From the NCBI GenBank assembly GCA_029204225.1, contig CM055101.1:45134180-45198179 (forward strand): a stretch of DNA of 64,000 nucleotides, read 5' to 3'. Below the pieces are notes generated by a model. That model was not told where the DNA came from. It ran no database searches and saw nothing but the letters and a program-made list of their open reading frames with translations. This document shows positions 31,716-45,799 of this stretch, piece after piece. The first letter of the stretch is position 1. Every line of letters begins with the position of its first letter. The DNA is from Diphasiastrum complanatum (taxonomy: Eukaryota > Streptophyta > Lycopodiopsida > Lycopodiales > Lycopodiaceae). A program made the position numbers and the translations under genes.

Positions 31716-34005
31716 TGTGAAAATTGACAAATTCTAGCTTGGTTTGTTCATAGTTTTTTGATGTACTTTGTAATCGACATGTGTGAATCCATGTTGCCAC
31801 GTGTGAAGTCTATTCTAGATAGGTTAGATCTCATTCATAACGTTAGTTAGGTTTGTTTCAAATCATGGAGGTAGATGACCAACCTAACCATCAAATTGGC
31901 ATGACTCTAGGGTTAGGTAAGATTGACATATTAGGACAAGAAATGTCAATTATTCTCCTTATTACATGTTGGATGTTCACCTGACTTCAAAAGGAGAACT
32001 CTATTGTACATACAATCTATCATTCCATAGTGAGAAAGTAGAATTTTGAGAGCAAATTGGCAATCTTGAGTTCCTTCTACATTTGTCTTGTGTTTTTGTG
32101 AATGCTTAACAATTTGATTCTACATCATCTTCATGAGTTTTTTTGGTGCCAATTCAAGGAAAAGCATCGAAGTTTGTTTGCCATCAATTAGATTTGCTTA
32201 TTGTCATGAGACATAATTAATTAGGGCTGAGTTCAAGCCCTTTAAATGTGTTTTACAAGTCTTGAAGGACCATCAAAAAGAGGGAGAGAGATTTAGCCAT
32301 GTTTTTGTCCAAATCTATAAAAATTGATAGGATTTGATAGTTCTTATCTCCATTTTATCTTTGTGACGGAGTGTGAGGGCCGCGACTAGAAGTCTAAAGA
32401 AAGGGCTAGAAGTCAAATTTGAGGTAATCAAAACAAGTGAAACCTTTGTGAGTTTCTAGATTCAAATGAACTTCAATTTTCTTGAGCATTATTTTGTAGA
32501 ATGCTTCTTAAGAGTTCTTTTGAATCAAGATCAAGAGGATCTTGCTACTTGTGTCTTTGCGAACATCAAATGAGTTGCTAGTGAGGTAAATTTTAGACAA
32601 GAACTTAGGGAGGGTCGAGAAGTACATCAATAGTACAAGTCATTAGGAAGATGACATTGGTGCATTCCTTCTTGAACCTAGGGAGAGGTTAAATTCTACA
32701 AACTACTCAATATGGAAAGTGAGGATGGAGTCACTCCTAGTGCTCCAAGACCTCTTTGATATTGTCCTAGATGAAGAGAATGAGCCTCTTAGAAGACAAA
32801 AGATGGAAAAATACAAGAAGACAAGACTAGCACTGCATTGTATCAAGATGAATGTTAGTAATGACCTCTTGAGTGAGGTAGCCTCCTGTATTTTGGCCAA
32901 TAAAGCTTGGGATTCTTTAAAAGCTATATATGAATCCAACAACACTTCAAGAGTGCTTATGCTAAGAAACCAAATTTTACAAAACATGAGTTATAAAGCA
33001 TGAGGAGAAGTGATGAAAGTGCACAAGAGTATGTGCTAAGAATCAAGTCTCTCAACATCATGAAGGTAGTACCAACATCTTTGCATACTCAACTCAAAAT
33101 CCTCATTTATTCTCTTAAAACTATTTTGAAAGAGCATGATCCATTACATATCCTTATGTTCAATGATGGATCAATATTCATTCTTGCATTATATGTTAAT
33201 AATCTCCTTTTTCTTTGAAGATGATGCAAGAAATTTCAACAATTTTGAGCTAGAATTGGGTTGGGAGCCGTTAATGCTCGATCTTGGCCCCTAACATTCA
33301 ATTTTTGGATATTGAAGTAGCTTCAGCTCCACTTTTCTTGCTGGATTTTATTGACTTTAGCATGCTATTTCATTTCCAAGAAGTTTTCTCATGGATCTAT
33401 GCATGTATGAATACACATCTATGGAAGATCTTGTAAAGGATCCTTTAAGAAGTAGTGAAAGATCATGCATGGACATCATTCTCTATAGGAGTCTCATAGT
33501 TCTTTGTTTGTAGCTTGAATTCATCTAAAAGTGTTCATTCATCAAGCTAAGATCAACTCTTGGAGTTGTAGATAGATGTACCATAGTTTTCCAAGCTAGA
33601 TTTGAGGAATAGTGTGAAAATTGACAAATTCTAGCTTGGTTTGTACATAGTTTTTTATGTACTTTGTAATCCACACGTCTGAATCCATGTTGCCATGTTT
33701 GAAGTGTATTCTAAATAGATTATATCTCATTCATAGGGTTAGTTAGATTTGTTTGGTCATGATTCCTAAATTATAGGACCAAGTTGATCAACCCAACTAT
33801 CAAATTGGCATGACTAGGGTTAGGTAAGATTGACATATTAGGACAAGAAATGTCAATTAGTCTCCTTATCACATGCTGAATTTTCACCTAATTTCAAAGG
33901 AGAAGAGCCCTATTGTACATACAATCTATCATTCCATATTGAGAAAGAGAATTTTGAGAGCAAATTGGCAATCTCGACTTTTTCTACATTTGTCTTGTGT
34001 TTTTG
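31716..34005 (+). mobile_element. W1: internally deleted copia element
   Basis: Direct repeats 31716-32098 and 33613-34005 (start TGTGAAAATTGAC, about 85-90% alike by eye) act as LTRs. Between them lies a gag piece and, directly fused, a short RT-like tail (FILALYVNNLLFL). The exact LTR ends, primer site and target duplication were not resolved. The first LTR is degraded relative to the second. Confidence 0.75.
32690..33218 (+). pseudogene. W1 gag remnant fused to an RT scrap
   Basis: Frame one, to stop 33001: copia gag of the UBN2 type (MESLLVLQDLFDIVLDEENE, LALHCIKMNVSNDLL, AWDSLKAIYESNN). Frame two continues gag (SDESAQEYVLRIKSL), then jumps to a sequence like the copia YVDDLL region. Protease, integrase and most of RT are deleted. 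Confidence 0.75.
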
Positions 34006-35092
34006 CTTTGGAAACTAAACTTGATCTTACTCATTCTATGATAACAGGCCGTATTGGAGGCCTTACCACGTGTGGGGTCGGATTTTCATGTTTGATCATT
34101 GTATTTGATTGCTCTTGATTCTGGGATCCTAAATTGCTAATCTAGATCAAGAAATTGGTGACTAGTTTTGCAATAGATAGGTGTATCAATCAATCAATCA
34201 CTCTTGGAGTCTTTTCTAGGCTCATTTATGGTCTTAAGTACTGTAATTTCAACATGTTAGATTTGACATCAATGGTTAGTGATGATTGTGCCTTATTTCA
34301 ATAGTAAGGTGATTGCCAGTGATTAACTTTTTGGAGTAAACTTACCAACATGTTTCTTGATTCACACATAATTATATCATTTGTATCTAAATCCTATTTC
34401 AAATGATTAAACAATGCCTAGACATACACATGCCTTAAGCATTTATAAAGACAACAATATGAATTCTTTTTTGCAAACTTGTTTTAATTCACAAGAGAAT
34501 GCTTTTGACGTGACTTTCCAACCTTGTCACAAGAAGAGAAAAAATGTGGCACTTAATTAGGCACTAGGTCACGTGCCAAGCAAAGTGTCATTTTCTTGTT
34601 AGATCTTATGCTTGTAGATTTTTTATTTTTTCATACCAAGGACCTAACTTACATGAAAAACAAGAGAAACGTTGTGCTAATATGAGAAATCAAATGGCAT
34701 TTTTAGTTATCGATTAGTAATTCAAATGCAGCTAAAGGTGCACTATGAATACTTGACATTCAATGGGAAGGTATTAATACTCTAAGAAATTGTCTCTAGA
34801 TTTTTTGCATGAATATTGATCATTGAAACATCCTTAAAAACAAGTAGGTAATCATGACCATTTGAAAGGCTTCTAAGAGATTAAAGTAAAATAACACCAA
34901 GAATTGGGCATCTAGATGTTCTCTTACAAAAGAATATGAGCCCCAAACTTTTAGGGGTTTTCACAATCTGTGAGCATTCTTTGCGAGTTTTATTTACAAA
35001 TGATTTTCATGGCACATGGTATGCTATAAAATATATAGGCTTTATATATACTCATTTTATATTAGATACAAACTAACTATGATTATACCAAT
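34006..35092. other. AT-rich stretch, no gene seen
   Basis: No supported reading frame, RNA or repeat pair. Confidence 0.4.
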
Positions 35093-35414
35093 GGATTTTA
35101 CATAAAAAATGGAGCAATTTTGCTTTTTGGACCATGTCAATCCGAGCAATAGTAAAAAAGTTATGACAGTTCAACGTTTTTTAGACTAGAAAACATTTTC
35201 CCCTCGGATTTTGAAAGGGGTAGCACGCCGGCGTGTTATATATTTGAGTTAAAGACTAAAAGCTTAAATTGGTAGCACGTCGGCGTGCTATCCCTTTCAA
35301 GCTCCAAGAAAAAAAAAATTAGCCTAAAAAACTTTGAAGGGCGATAATTTTTTTAATATTGCTCGTATTGAGATGATCCAAAAAGCAAAAATGCTCCATT
35401 TTTCATGTAGAATA
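35093..35414. mobile_element. Fold-back (long inverted repeat) element
   Basis: Nearly the whole 322 bp forms one imperfect hairpin. The outer arm GGAGCAATTTTGCTTTTTGG (about 35111-35130) pairs with CCAAAAAGCAAAAATGCTCC (about 35379-35398). The inner arm GAAAGGGGTAGCACGCCGGC (about 35212-35231) pairs with GTCGGCGTGCTATCCCTTTC (about 35280-35299). The loop is about 40-45 bp. No coding sequence. It looks like a MITE or fold-back transposon; a hairpin RNA precursor is the alternative. Confidence 0.7.
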
Positions 35415-37035
<1,621 letters not shown>

Positions 37036-37712
37036 TGTTAAAATTTCACAATTCTAGCTTGACTAATTTTGGTCATATTGCTTGTTAATTGTATTATGGT
37101 CATGTTGTGGCTTGTCACACGTGCCAAGTAGCATAGGATACTCTTTGTAAGTCTCATTCCTAACCTAGCATAGGAGTGGCACCTTTGGAATGAGTCCAAA
37201 GTGTGCTTAAATAAGCTAGAGAAATTCGAGGAGCTAGAAATAGCATGTTTTCTTGACCCCAAGTTAGGGTGGATCCAATGACCTATTAGGTTAGATATTA
37301 GGGTTAGGGTATGAAAAGTTCAGAGGTGCCCTAATATGCTCAGATCTGAGCTTGAAATGTATAAATGTATGATGGGATCTCCATTCAAATATCAAGAAAA
37401 ATCAAGTTTTTCCACTTCTATCATCATTGTCTTTTGGTGGCGAGTTCTGGCTATTGGATGTGAGTGTTCTTATACATCAATTGCTTGGTTTGGAAGTTAC
37501 TGAACCTATTTATAGGTCTGAGAAGCTTGTTGTACTTTTCTTTGGTTCATTTGATCAAATCTATGTGCCTAATGTGGAGTTCAATGCCAAATTTGCTAGT
37601 TTTGGTAACTAGTCTTGATTCTAGCTCATAGTTTGGATCTAGATCTTTTATTTGTGCATCCTCCATCACTCTTAGGATTGATTGGGATTCATTTTGCTGT
37701 AAAATTTTGTCA
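37036..37712 (+). repeat. 5' LTR of W2
   Basis: Boundary set by the primer site at 37713. The start is taken at TGTTAAAATTTCAC, which resembles the W1 LTR start. Confidence 0.7.
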
Positions 37713-38529
37713 TGGTATCAGAGCCTAATCAAAAGTGAGCTTTAGATTTGATTTTCTCAAGCTTAGATCTTAGATTTGAGTAGTATTGGCTTTGTCCTTG
37801 CTACTAGTTGCTAATCTAGTGATTGTACCTCCAAATTTGGTTTCATTTGAGTGAGAATAGATCAAAGGGAACTTGTTTTGCTGAGTCATAGCTGCAGGAA
37901 CCGAGATTGAGCCATTTCCATTCAACCAAACCAAATTAGAGAGTTCTTATGAGTTGAATCTTGGAGTACATATCTCCTAGTAGAGATTTTCATAAGGATT
38001 TGAATGCCACCACTCTTTAGAAGTTTGGATCAGCCATTTGAGAGCTTAATTAGGTCGTTCTTAGGCTTCTTAAGGTCCTAAAATACACCTTTTAGGTTCA
38101 GATCAAGTGTTTTGATGTTTTCTTCATCTAGAAATGCAAAACTAGCAAAAATTGTGTTTCTATCCTACTCGGTTTTAGATAGGTTTGTGATTGGAAATGT
38201 CAATGTGATTCAACCTAAATTTAAAAGGCTTCATTTGTAAGACATTTTTGTGTTATAAAGTGCTTTTGGTTCAGTATAGGTGGATTCACCCTTCTTGTGA
38301 AGTTGAGATCAAGTAGGAGACTAGTTTTGATCAAATCTATAGTAAATTGAGCTAGGTTTGGATCTAGTTTGGATCTTGAAGATAGATCAAGCTCAAGATC
38401 ATCTTAGTTCTTGTTGAGAAATCAGAGAGTGATTCATCTCAAGTCCCAAAGAGAGTGGGATAGCTAGTAGTGATCATATCTTGTACAATCTATCTTGTTT
38501 CATTGAATCTATCTCCCTATCATTGAAGA

Positions 38530-39172
38530 TGGCATCCATAAGTGCCTATCTTTTGGATTCTAGATAGATTGAACTCTTCAAATTATTCAATTTGGAAGTT
38601 AAGAATTGAATCCATCCTTATCATGCAAGATTTGATGGATATTGTGAATGGAGAGGAAGATGAGCCAATCCATCCACCAACTAAATACAAGAGAAGGTGC
38701 AAGATTGCACTTCATTGTATTAAGATGAATGTTGCAAATGATTTGCTCAAAAAAGTAGGAGCATGTACCTCAGCCCAAGAGGCTTGGGAGACTCTTCAAA
38801 AGATCTATGAGTCCAAGAATACCTCAAGGTTAAGGAGGAGCACTCAAAAGAGAGCAAGCAAAGGATGGAGATCAAGGAGGAGCCACATCCTCATCATCAC
38901 AAGTCAAGCCCAAGAAGGACAAATCTAAGATAAAGTGCTACTATTGTAGCAAGATGGGGCATTATGCCTCGGAATTCTTCAAGAGGAAGCAAGATCAAAG
39001 CCAAGCCAACATTGGACAAGCGGAGGAAGAGAGCTATAATGAGGACTCACTCATGATGTCAACTTTTTCATCATCAAATGTCAAAGGTGAAGATCCTTGG
39101 TGGATAGATAGTGGGGCTAGCTCCCACATGTCGGGTAAAGGGAGTATTTTTCTCAACTCACACCTTATGTAG
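38530..39172 (+). pseudogene. W2 gag, zinc knuckle and protease start
   Basis: Gag (RLNSSNYSIWKLRIESILIM, LHCIKMNVANDLL, AWETLQKIYESKN) breaks frame after KNTSRL. The knuckle at about 38936 reads CYYCSKMGHYASEFF, with the last cysteine lost. The protease motif WWIDSGASSHMSG is at about 39099-39137. An in-frame stop follows at about 39169. Confidence 0.8.
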
Positions 39173-39225
39173 GACCTATAAAGTTCATTTTTACAGCAAA
39201 TGATCATGAATGTAAAGTTGAAGGT

Positions 39226-40308
39226 GTGAGATCCATTCCCTTATGCTTAGGATCCTCCAAGAAGACTAAGATAGATGGTGTTCTCTTCATTCCTAGCAAG
39301 AATTTGCTTAGTTTTGGCCAACTTTTAGATCATGGTTTCATTGTGGAGTTCTCTACTAATGTATGCAACATCAAGAAAAATGGGAAGATCATAGCAAGAG
39401 GAAGAAGATTTGGGAGGCTGTTTAAGCTTGATGCTTTTGTCGATCCTAACCAATTTGTGATAGTAGCCAAGGAGGACAAGATGACCACAAATGATTTGTG
39501 GCACAAGAGGCTTGGTCACATTAAGACCAAGTCTATGGAAGTCATGTGTAAGGAGGAGCTTGCTCTAGGCCTTCCAATATCCATGGAAAAGGAGGAAAAG
39601 GCTTGTAAAGGATGTGCTTTGACTAAAGCACATAGGTTGCCTTTCTCAACACTATTCACTAAGACTACTCACCCTCTTAAGTTGATTCATTTGGATGTAC
39701 ATTTTGCTAGCACAAAGAGCAATGGTAGAGCCACAATGTTTGTAATCTTGAATGATGAATCCTCTAAGAATCATATTGGCAAAGATATGGTTGAGATCAA
39801 GGAGGAGCTTGATCAAGAGGAGCAGCAAAATACGAGAGCTTCATTTTGTACTTCATTTGTTGAGTTTTGTAATGAAGTCCCTTTGAATTCTAAAGTATGG
39901 AATGAAAGGTGGTTGTCATATCTACTTACTCTTGAGTGTGCTAGAAGTAAGCATGACATTTTCATTCATAAGTTGAAAGATTTTGACTTCATTTTCAAAG
40001 AGGCATATTGTGAACCTTGTATGAGAGTAAGTGAATCATCCTTGAAGGACACTTATATCCATACAAGAGTATTTGGCCTCATTAGTTTCAAGTTCAAGAA
40101 GTATGTAATGCAAATTGCTAGTGGTAAGCAATTGTGGACTAGTCAATTTGGTACAAATAATCTTGGTGATTTTTTTGTTGATTTGGAAGATCATATTAAG
40201 AAGGAGACCATTCAGGTTTGGAGACTTATTAAAACAAAGTCCTTGAGAGTCTTGAAGAAGACCATGGTTTGGATCCATGTTCTCATCATCAACACCAAGA
40301 GGGAGTGA
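39226..40308 (+). pseudogene. W2 open frame: GAG-pre-integrase fused to unknown sequence
   Basis: 360-residue open frame. The first 160 residues are copia: LLSFGQLLDHGFIVEF, the pre-integrase finger (LWHKRLGHIKTKSMEVM, CKGCALTKAHRLPF) and the start of integrase (LIHLDVHFAS in place of the usual HTDLCGP). After FVILNDESSKNHIG it leaves the integrase pattern, and the next 190 residues match no domain I recognise (for example WNERWLSYLLTLECARSKHD, FFVDLEDHIKKETIQVW). The catalytic DDE residues are absent. Either foreign DNA was captured or several indels scrambled the integrase. Confidence 0.6.
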
Positions 40309-40533
40309 GCATGATGAAGAAAAAAGACATCAAGGAGGAACCCGAGAAGGAGCACTTGTCTCAAGGCAAAAGAGACCTAAATCTACATCAATATGAAGGT
40401 TTGGGTAAAGAGAAAGGAGCAGCAAGGAAGTTTATTTTGTGTTTGATAAAAAACATGTCATGTATTTGACAAAGTCCTTTGATGATGCTAGTATGAACAT
40501 TATTTTCATACTATATCTTATGATGATGAAATA

Positions 40534-40869
40534 GTGATCATTACTACTTTGACTAGAGTTTCAAAGATGTATTCAAAGGCCTCATCTTGTGATCCGTTCA
40601 CTCTTGAATTTCCAAGGAATGAAGGCCTTGATTGGAAGGATGCCAAGTTGGAGTTCATTATTGTCATGGATGAAGTCAAGATGGTGACACTTAAAGCTTT
40701 GGTTGAATGTGCTACATACAAAAGTTGGATCTTATGCAAAGCTATTGTTTTTCACGTTTATTTTGAGGAGGAGACTCACATTTTGCATCCCAAGGTGTTC
40801 ATTCAACAATCTACCAAAGACAAGGCTTGGATCTTGAAGACAATCCTTATTGAGCTCTCACACATTTGA
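40534..40869 (+). other. Unrecognised 111-residue frame in W2
   Basis: Open frame after the fused ORF (for example DWKDAKLEFIIVMDEVKMVT). No domain is recognised. It lies where copia RT would be but shows no RT motif. Coding status is doubtful. Confidence 0.3.
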
Positions 40870-40904
40870 GAACTTGGAGCTCAAATCATATTCTTATCAT
40901 ATTG

Positions 40905-42666
40905 AGTGATCATAGTCACTCAACAAAGCAAGAACCTGGAAATTCTAGACGAAGGTTGTCTCGGCGAAGGTTCAACAATGCTATTTTGGGATAAAAACTC
41001 TCTGAACACTTTTCTGGCAATTTCTTGGAAAATAACCTTCGCCGACTTTTCAGATGGAAGATTTGACACAGATAAAACTATGGACAACCGGACGAAGGTT
41101 TCTGACACAAGAAAATATAGTTTTTGTGATCTGGCGAGGGTAAAAATCAAGATTTTTTGTACTCTGATCAAGATAAATCTTCGTCGAACTCAAAAATAGT
41201 ATTTTTATATAAATAGAATGTTCTAGAAACTCGACGAAGGTTCGGGCGAAGGATCAAGAGTAATATTGGTAATTTTGCAAAAAAGTGACTTTTTTGGCAA
41301 AAATATGACAATATGACAACTGATCCTCTGAAAACCTTTCTATTTTTGGTATTATTCTTTGCCGACCTGGTAGTAGATAGATCTGAATCACATCTAAGCA
41401 CAGTGAACTAGGCGAAGGTCCTTTTTCTGTATTTTTTAGGATTTTGATAGTTTTTGGTGTTTTTTGATGGTTTTTCTGATGTTTCTGGAAATCAGTTGGG
41501 AATTAATCTTCGCCCTTCAAACTGAAGGTTCTGTAAACAAAACCGAAGGTGTCTGCAACTCGGCTAAGGTTTTCCTGATTGAGGGTAAAAAGTTCTGGGC
41601 TCTGATGACGCTTTTTGCCTCTTTTGACCAAATTTGACAGATTTGACCGATTTTTGTTATTTTCTCTGATATCTCAGATCCAAATGGATCTTAAGATTGG
41701 TGATCTGAATAGCTTTCCTTGTTTAATCATTTTAGATTTCAAACAAGCAAATCCACTCAAAACCTAGCAAAATCATTCCCAAACTAACCCTACAATGCAG
41801 TTTTAACATTATTCATGCCACGACAAGATGCCTAATGCAAACTAACCATCAGCCAAACATGCTGCAAACTGAAAAATTGGCGTAGCTCCCCGGCAACAGC
41901 GCCAAAATTGTAGTGGGTTTCTTCCCTTGCCTAACCTGAATCCAAGATCTAGTCAATCTAGCATCAAAGAGACGGAGTTAGTTGTCACGCGGAGGTTTGT
42001 TCCCATGAGAGCGATAGTATAGTTCAGATTTCAACATGAATGGAGGATCTAACACTAACATTCATTAACACTAAGCATTAACACTACATCCATTAACCCT
42101 GCTTCCATTAACCCTAAATCCACAACAATGATAGAAACTTACTCTTCTCTCTCTCCCTTTCTCTCTCACAAAAAGCATAAGAAATAGCAATCCCAATAAT
42201 GATCAAATCCCACAATTAGCAAAATCCAAAGAAAGCATGAGAAATGGAGGAAAAGAAAGGAAAAGCAAAGACATTCATCAATCCATTTCTAAAGAGAACC
42301 AATCTGCTTTATTGAAATGAGAAAATGAACATGAGGAGCAACTCGAGTTGGTCCTTATTTATAGTAGAGAGGAGGACTCTGGCCTCTGAATCCTATTGGT
42401 CCAGTCTTGCCTCTCTTTTTATTCAAATTTAAAAAAGTGTGGGAACCATCAAAATTGGAGGGAAACCCAACTTTATTCACTAACTTGACATTTAGGCCCT
42501 GCGACATTAAAAGTTCCGCAAAAAGGCCTAAAGTCCTTTTATTAACATTCTAATGAATCAAACAACTATGTGATCATTGGGTTGGACTTACACACGCAGG
42601 GTGCCAAATCCCTCTCACTTATTAACTAGGGTTAGGGTTGCCTTGGGATCCGCAAACCCTCCAACA
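40905..42666 (-). mobile_element. 5' end of a Ty3-type element (LTR, tRNA-Asp primer site, leader)
   Basis: The LTR covers 41909-42666 (758 bp, TGTAGTGGG to CCAACA on the + strand). Beside it, 41887-41904 on the - strand reads TGGCGCTGTTGCCGGGGA, one change from the complement of tRNA-Asp, the primer used by Athila-like and some other plant Ty3 elements. The leader (41886 to about 40940) is non-coding and carries a recurring CGAAGGTT motif. The rest of the element is missing. Confidence 0.72.
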
Positions 42667-43320
42667 GTCAAACAGATCAAAGAATTCAAATGCACGTAGA
42701 ACCAATATTAGGTTAAATGTGCAAATAACATATATCAAGATTTGACTACAAATTTTGACCGACTACAACCTTTATACTATAACTCAAAACTAGGTCATGT
42801 AGGATATTGTTGGAAAGCACTTTTCAAATGCTTTCTAACCAGAGTCGTTTTAATTAGAGCTATGATTAAAAAGTTATGCTTTTTTCATTTGTAGACGATA
42901 CTATACACATAATTGTTAACCAATAGAGATGGTGTGGACAGAATTGTTAAACATTGGGCAAAAAAAGATTCTATTTTGATATGTCACATTAACAACTTTT
43001 GTCATCATACGTGGCATTCCTTATAGGGTCTTTTTGGATTTGGAACTCCTCTAATGAAAAATGTTTATCCATAGGGCTCTCCCACCTCCTTTGATATAGA
43101 GAATAATTAAAAGTTTTTATTGTTAAACAATTTTGTGGGGACTATGAATGAAACCGCTTATTAAAATATTCATTAAGCTATCACAAAAAACAATATAGAG
43201 TAGCCAATAAAAAATAGAAGCATGAGTTTTTATCAAGAGGAAGACTAAGTTTTATTATCTAAGTTAATCTACTTCAAGAGTGTCGACCCTTAGAAGACAA
43301 ATTTTTTGAATTAGCCAAAA
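42667..43320. other. Intergenic stretch, no gene seen
   Basis: No supported frame or repeat pair. Confidence 0.4.
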
Positions 43321-43329
43321 TGAAGTCTT

Positions 43330-45760
43330 AGCTTATCCGATTATCGAATAGTGATTTAGCAATATTGAAGACATTATTCAAGTTACTCTTAATGGTTTGT
43401 TGGAAGCTCATGCTATCACTGTACAAATGTTTTTGGTAGGAAAGACCTTGCCAAGTGCTAAGGACTTGCAAGAAGTCTTGGTGGTTGAGGGGCTCATGAT
43501 TGCAAATGTTCAAGTAAGAAGTGGTGGCCCTTCTATTCAAAAAAGATAAGAAATTATCTTCTCAAAAGGCAAGCACAACTGCAAAGGCAAAGTTAAGGGA
43601 TTTAAGAAAAGAACCATGGATCATATGCAATATGAGATTTTTTCATTTGGAAGTAAAAAGAAAGACAACTTAAGTTAAAGTGATTTTATTGTCGAGTAAA
43701 ATGCGACTTTTCTAGTGAACGTTTTAAGAAAAGAAGAGCAAGAAATTAGACAAGGCAATCTTAGTTTGGATGATGATGAGCAAAATGATTTTGATTCTCT
43801 AATGATGTCTTCTAGTTTGATGCTAAATAGTATGGGAGATAGTAATCCTTGGTGGATTGATAGTGGAGCAAGCTCATGACAAATCATAAGGAATTTTTTT
43901 TTTTTCTTGGTGACCTATGATGCAGAAAAGAACATCATCTACAAGCGGTGAGTGTGCCATCAAGGGGTTCGGAACTGTTCCTATTTTTCTTTTTGCAATA
44001 AGAGCACAAATCTAGAGAATGTTTTACTCATTCATACTATTACTATGAATCTTCTTAGTGTAGGACAAATGATTGATAAAGATCATGGAGTTGAATTTGC
44101 TAGTGATACTTGCTTGATAAGAAAGAAGAGATTCTTGATTGCCAAAGGCATGAATCAAGGTAAATTTTACAAAGGTGATGCTTGTGTTATTGCTAACCAA
44201 GAAAGTTTTTTGACTAAAGAGCAAATGACAAGACAAGATATGTGGCACAAAAGGTTGGTCAACTTCAAGACATTGGACACAATGGCAAAAAGAGAAGTTG
44301 CTCTTGATCTTCTAAAATCTCTTTCTAGCATCAAAAAACTTTTTGATTCTTGTGCATTATGAAAATCATAAAGACTTCCATATGCAAGATCGAGCATGTC
44401 ACCTCAACTCTTGCATTTAGATGTACTAGCACAAAATCATATTGACTTCCATATGCAAGATCGAGCATGTCACCTCAACTCTTGCATTTAGATGCACTAT
44501 AGCACAATAAGCAATCAAGGTGCAAAGGTGTTTGCTACTTTCATTGATGAATTTATAGATATGTTTGGTTTTATCCTAAGGATCAAGTTTTTGATGTCTT
44601 TCAAGTTTAAAAATGCAATGGAAAATGAACTCAACACAAAGATCAAGTGCTTAAGGTCATATAGAGGAGCCGATTATATCTCCACAAAGTTCAAAGAATA
44701 TTGTGAAACACATGGAATCAAGAGGGATTTTTCAAGCCCAAGAAATCCACAATAATATGGAGTGGTTGAGAGGAAGAATAGATCTCTATGTGAGGGTGCA
44801 AACGCAATGAGGTCGAATGCAAATCTTTCTAAGTCCTTTTGGGGAGAAGCCTTGGATTGTGCTAATTTTATTTGCAATAGGTTGCCAAGTGAACCATTGG
44901 ATGATAAAACACCTTATGAGACGCTTTTTGGTAAGAGGCTGAGTGTCAAGTTCTTGAAGATCTTTGGATGTACATGTTATGTCAGCATAACTCTTGATGT
45001 TAGGACTATGGAAGATTCCACATCTAAGAAATTGGCTATAGTGATGCAAGTAAAGCTTATAGGATCTACATTCCTTTTATAAAAAAAGTTCTCATAATGT
45101 AACCTTTTATGTGGGTTATGTTCCTAAGCTTGTTGATGATGATGTTGATTCTAACATCTTTGATGAGGATGTTTGTTGCAAAGAAAAAGATGATGGAGAT
45201 GCTTCTCCAAGTTAAAACTCGAGAAGAACCTTAAGACAAAAAGGAAACCATCAAAACTCACATATGATAATAAGGGTAAGCAAGTTATAGAAGGTACACA
45301 ATTTTATTTTCTCAAATCTTTTGATGAATCTGCTTGTGTTTAAAACACTATGCAAAAGGAAGAATGGATTCTGAGTTTGAAGCTCTAATGAAGAACAATA
45401 CATGGAGGTTGGTGAAGATACCAAATGATAAGGGGGCAATAAGATGGAAATGGATCTGCAAGGTGAAGATCAACCATGATGGATCAATTAACAAGTACAA
45501 AACAAGATTGGTGGCAAAGGGGTATGCTCAAGAACATGGCATTGATTATGGTGAGACCTTTGCTCTTGTGGCAAAGATGGTAAGCATTCGAATCCTTATC
45601 TCACTTGTTATACTTTATGGATGAGATATATGGAAAAGGGATGTCACTAATGCATTCTTGAATGGTGAGCTTCAAGAGAAAGTCTTCGTGGAGCAATACG
45701 AGAGCAACACCTTTAAAGAAAATTCCAACTATTTATGTCTTCTACAAAAAAGTCATCTAG
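43330..45760 (+). pseudogene. W3: degenerate copia gag-pol fragment
   Basis: Weak gag remnant at 43330-43540; protease WWIDSGAS at about 43850; pre-integrase pieces at 43952-44362 (DMWHKRLVNFKTLDTM); integrase at 44492-45082 (KIKCLRSYRGADYISTKF, VVERKNRSLCEG, FWGEALDCANF); start of RT at 45334-45720 (NNTWRLVKIPNDKGAIRWKW, RLVAKGYAQEHGIDYGETF, DVTNAFLNGELQEKVF). Many stops and shifts. A 44-bp or so segment at about 44370-44500 is duplicated in tandem. No LTR was identified. Confidence 0.8.
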
Positions 45761-45799
45761 AAGAATTATTGTATTTAGAGAGATATTTCAAACATCCCA

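Larger units (their letters stand above)
37036..40900 (+). mobile_element. W2: rearranged copia element
   Basis: 5' LTR 37036-37712 (677 bp, TGTTAAAA to TTTTGTCA) and a perfect initiator tRNA-Met primer site 37713-37725 (TGGTATCAGAGCC). Gag, knuckle, protease and GAG-pre-integrase follow. The integrase is cut short and replaced by sequence I do not recognise. No 3' LTR is found before the minus-strand Ty3-type fragment that begins at about 40905. The LTR start is related to that of W1. Confidence 0.8.
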
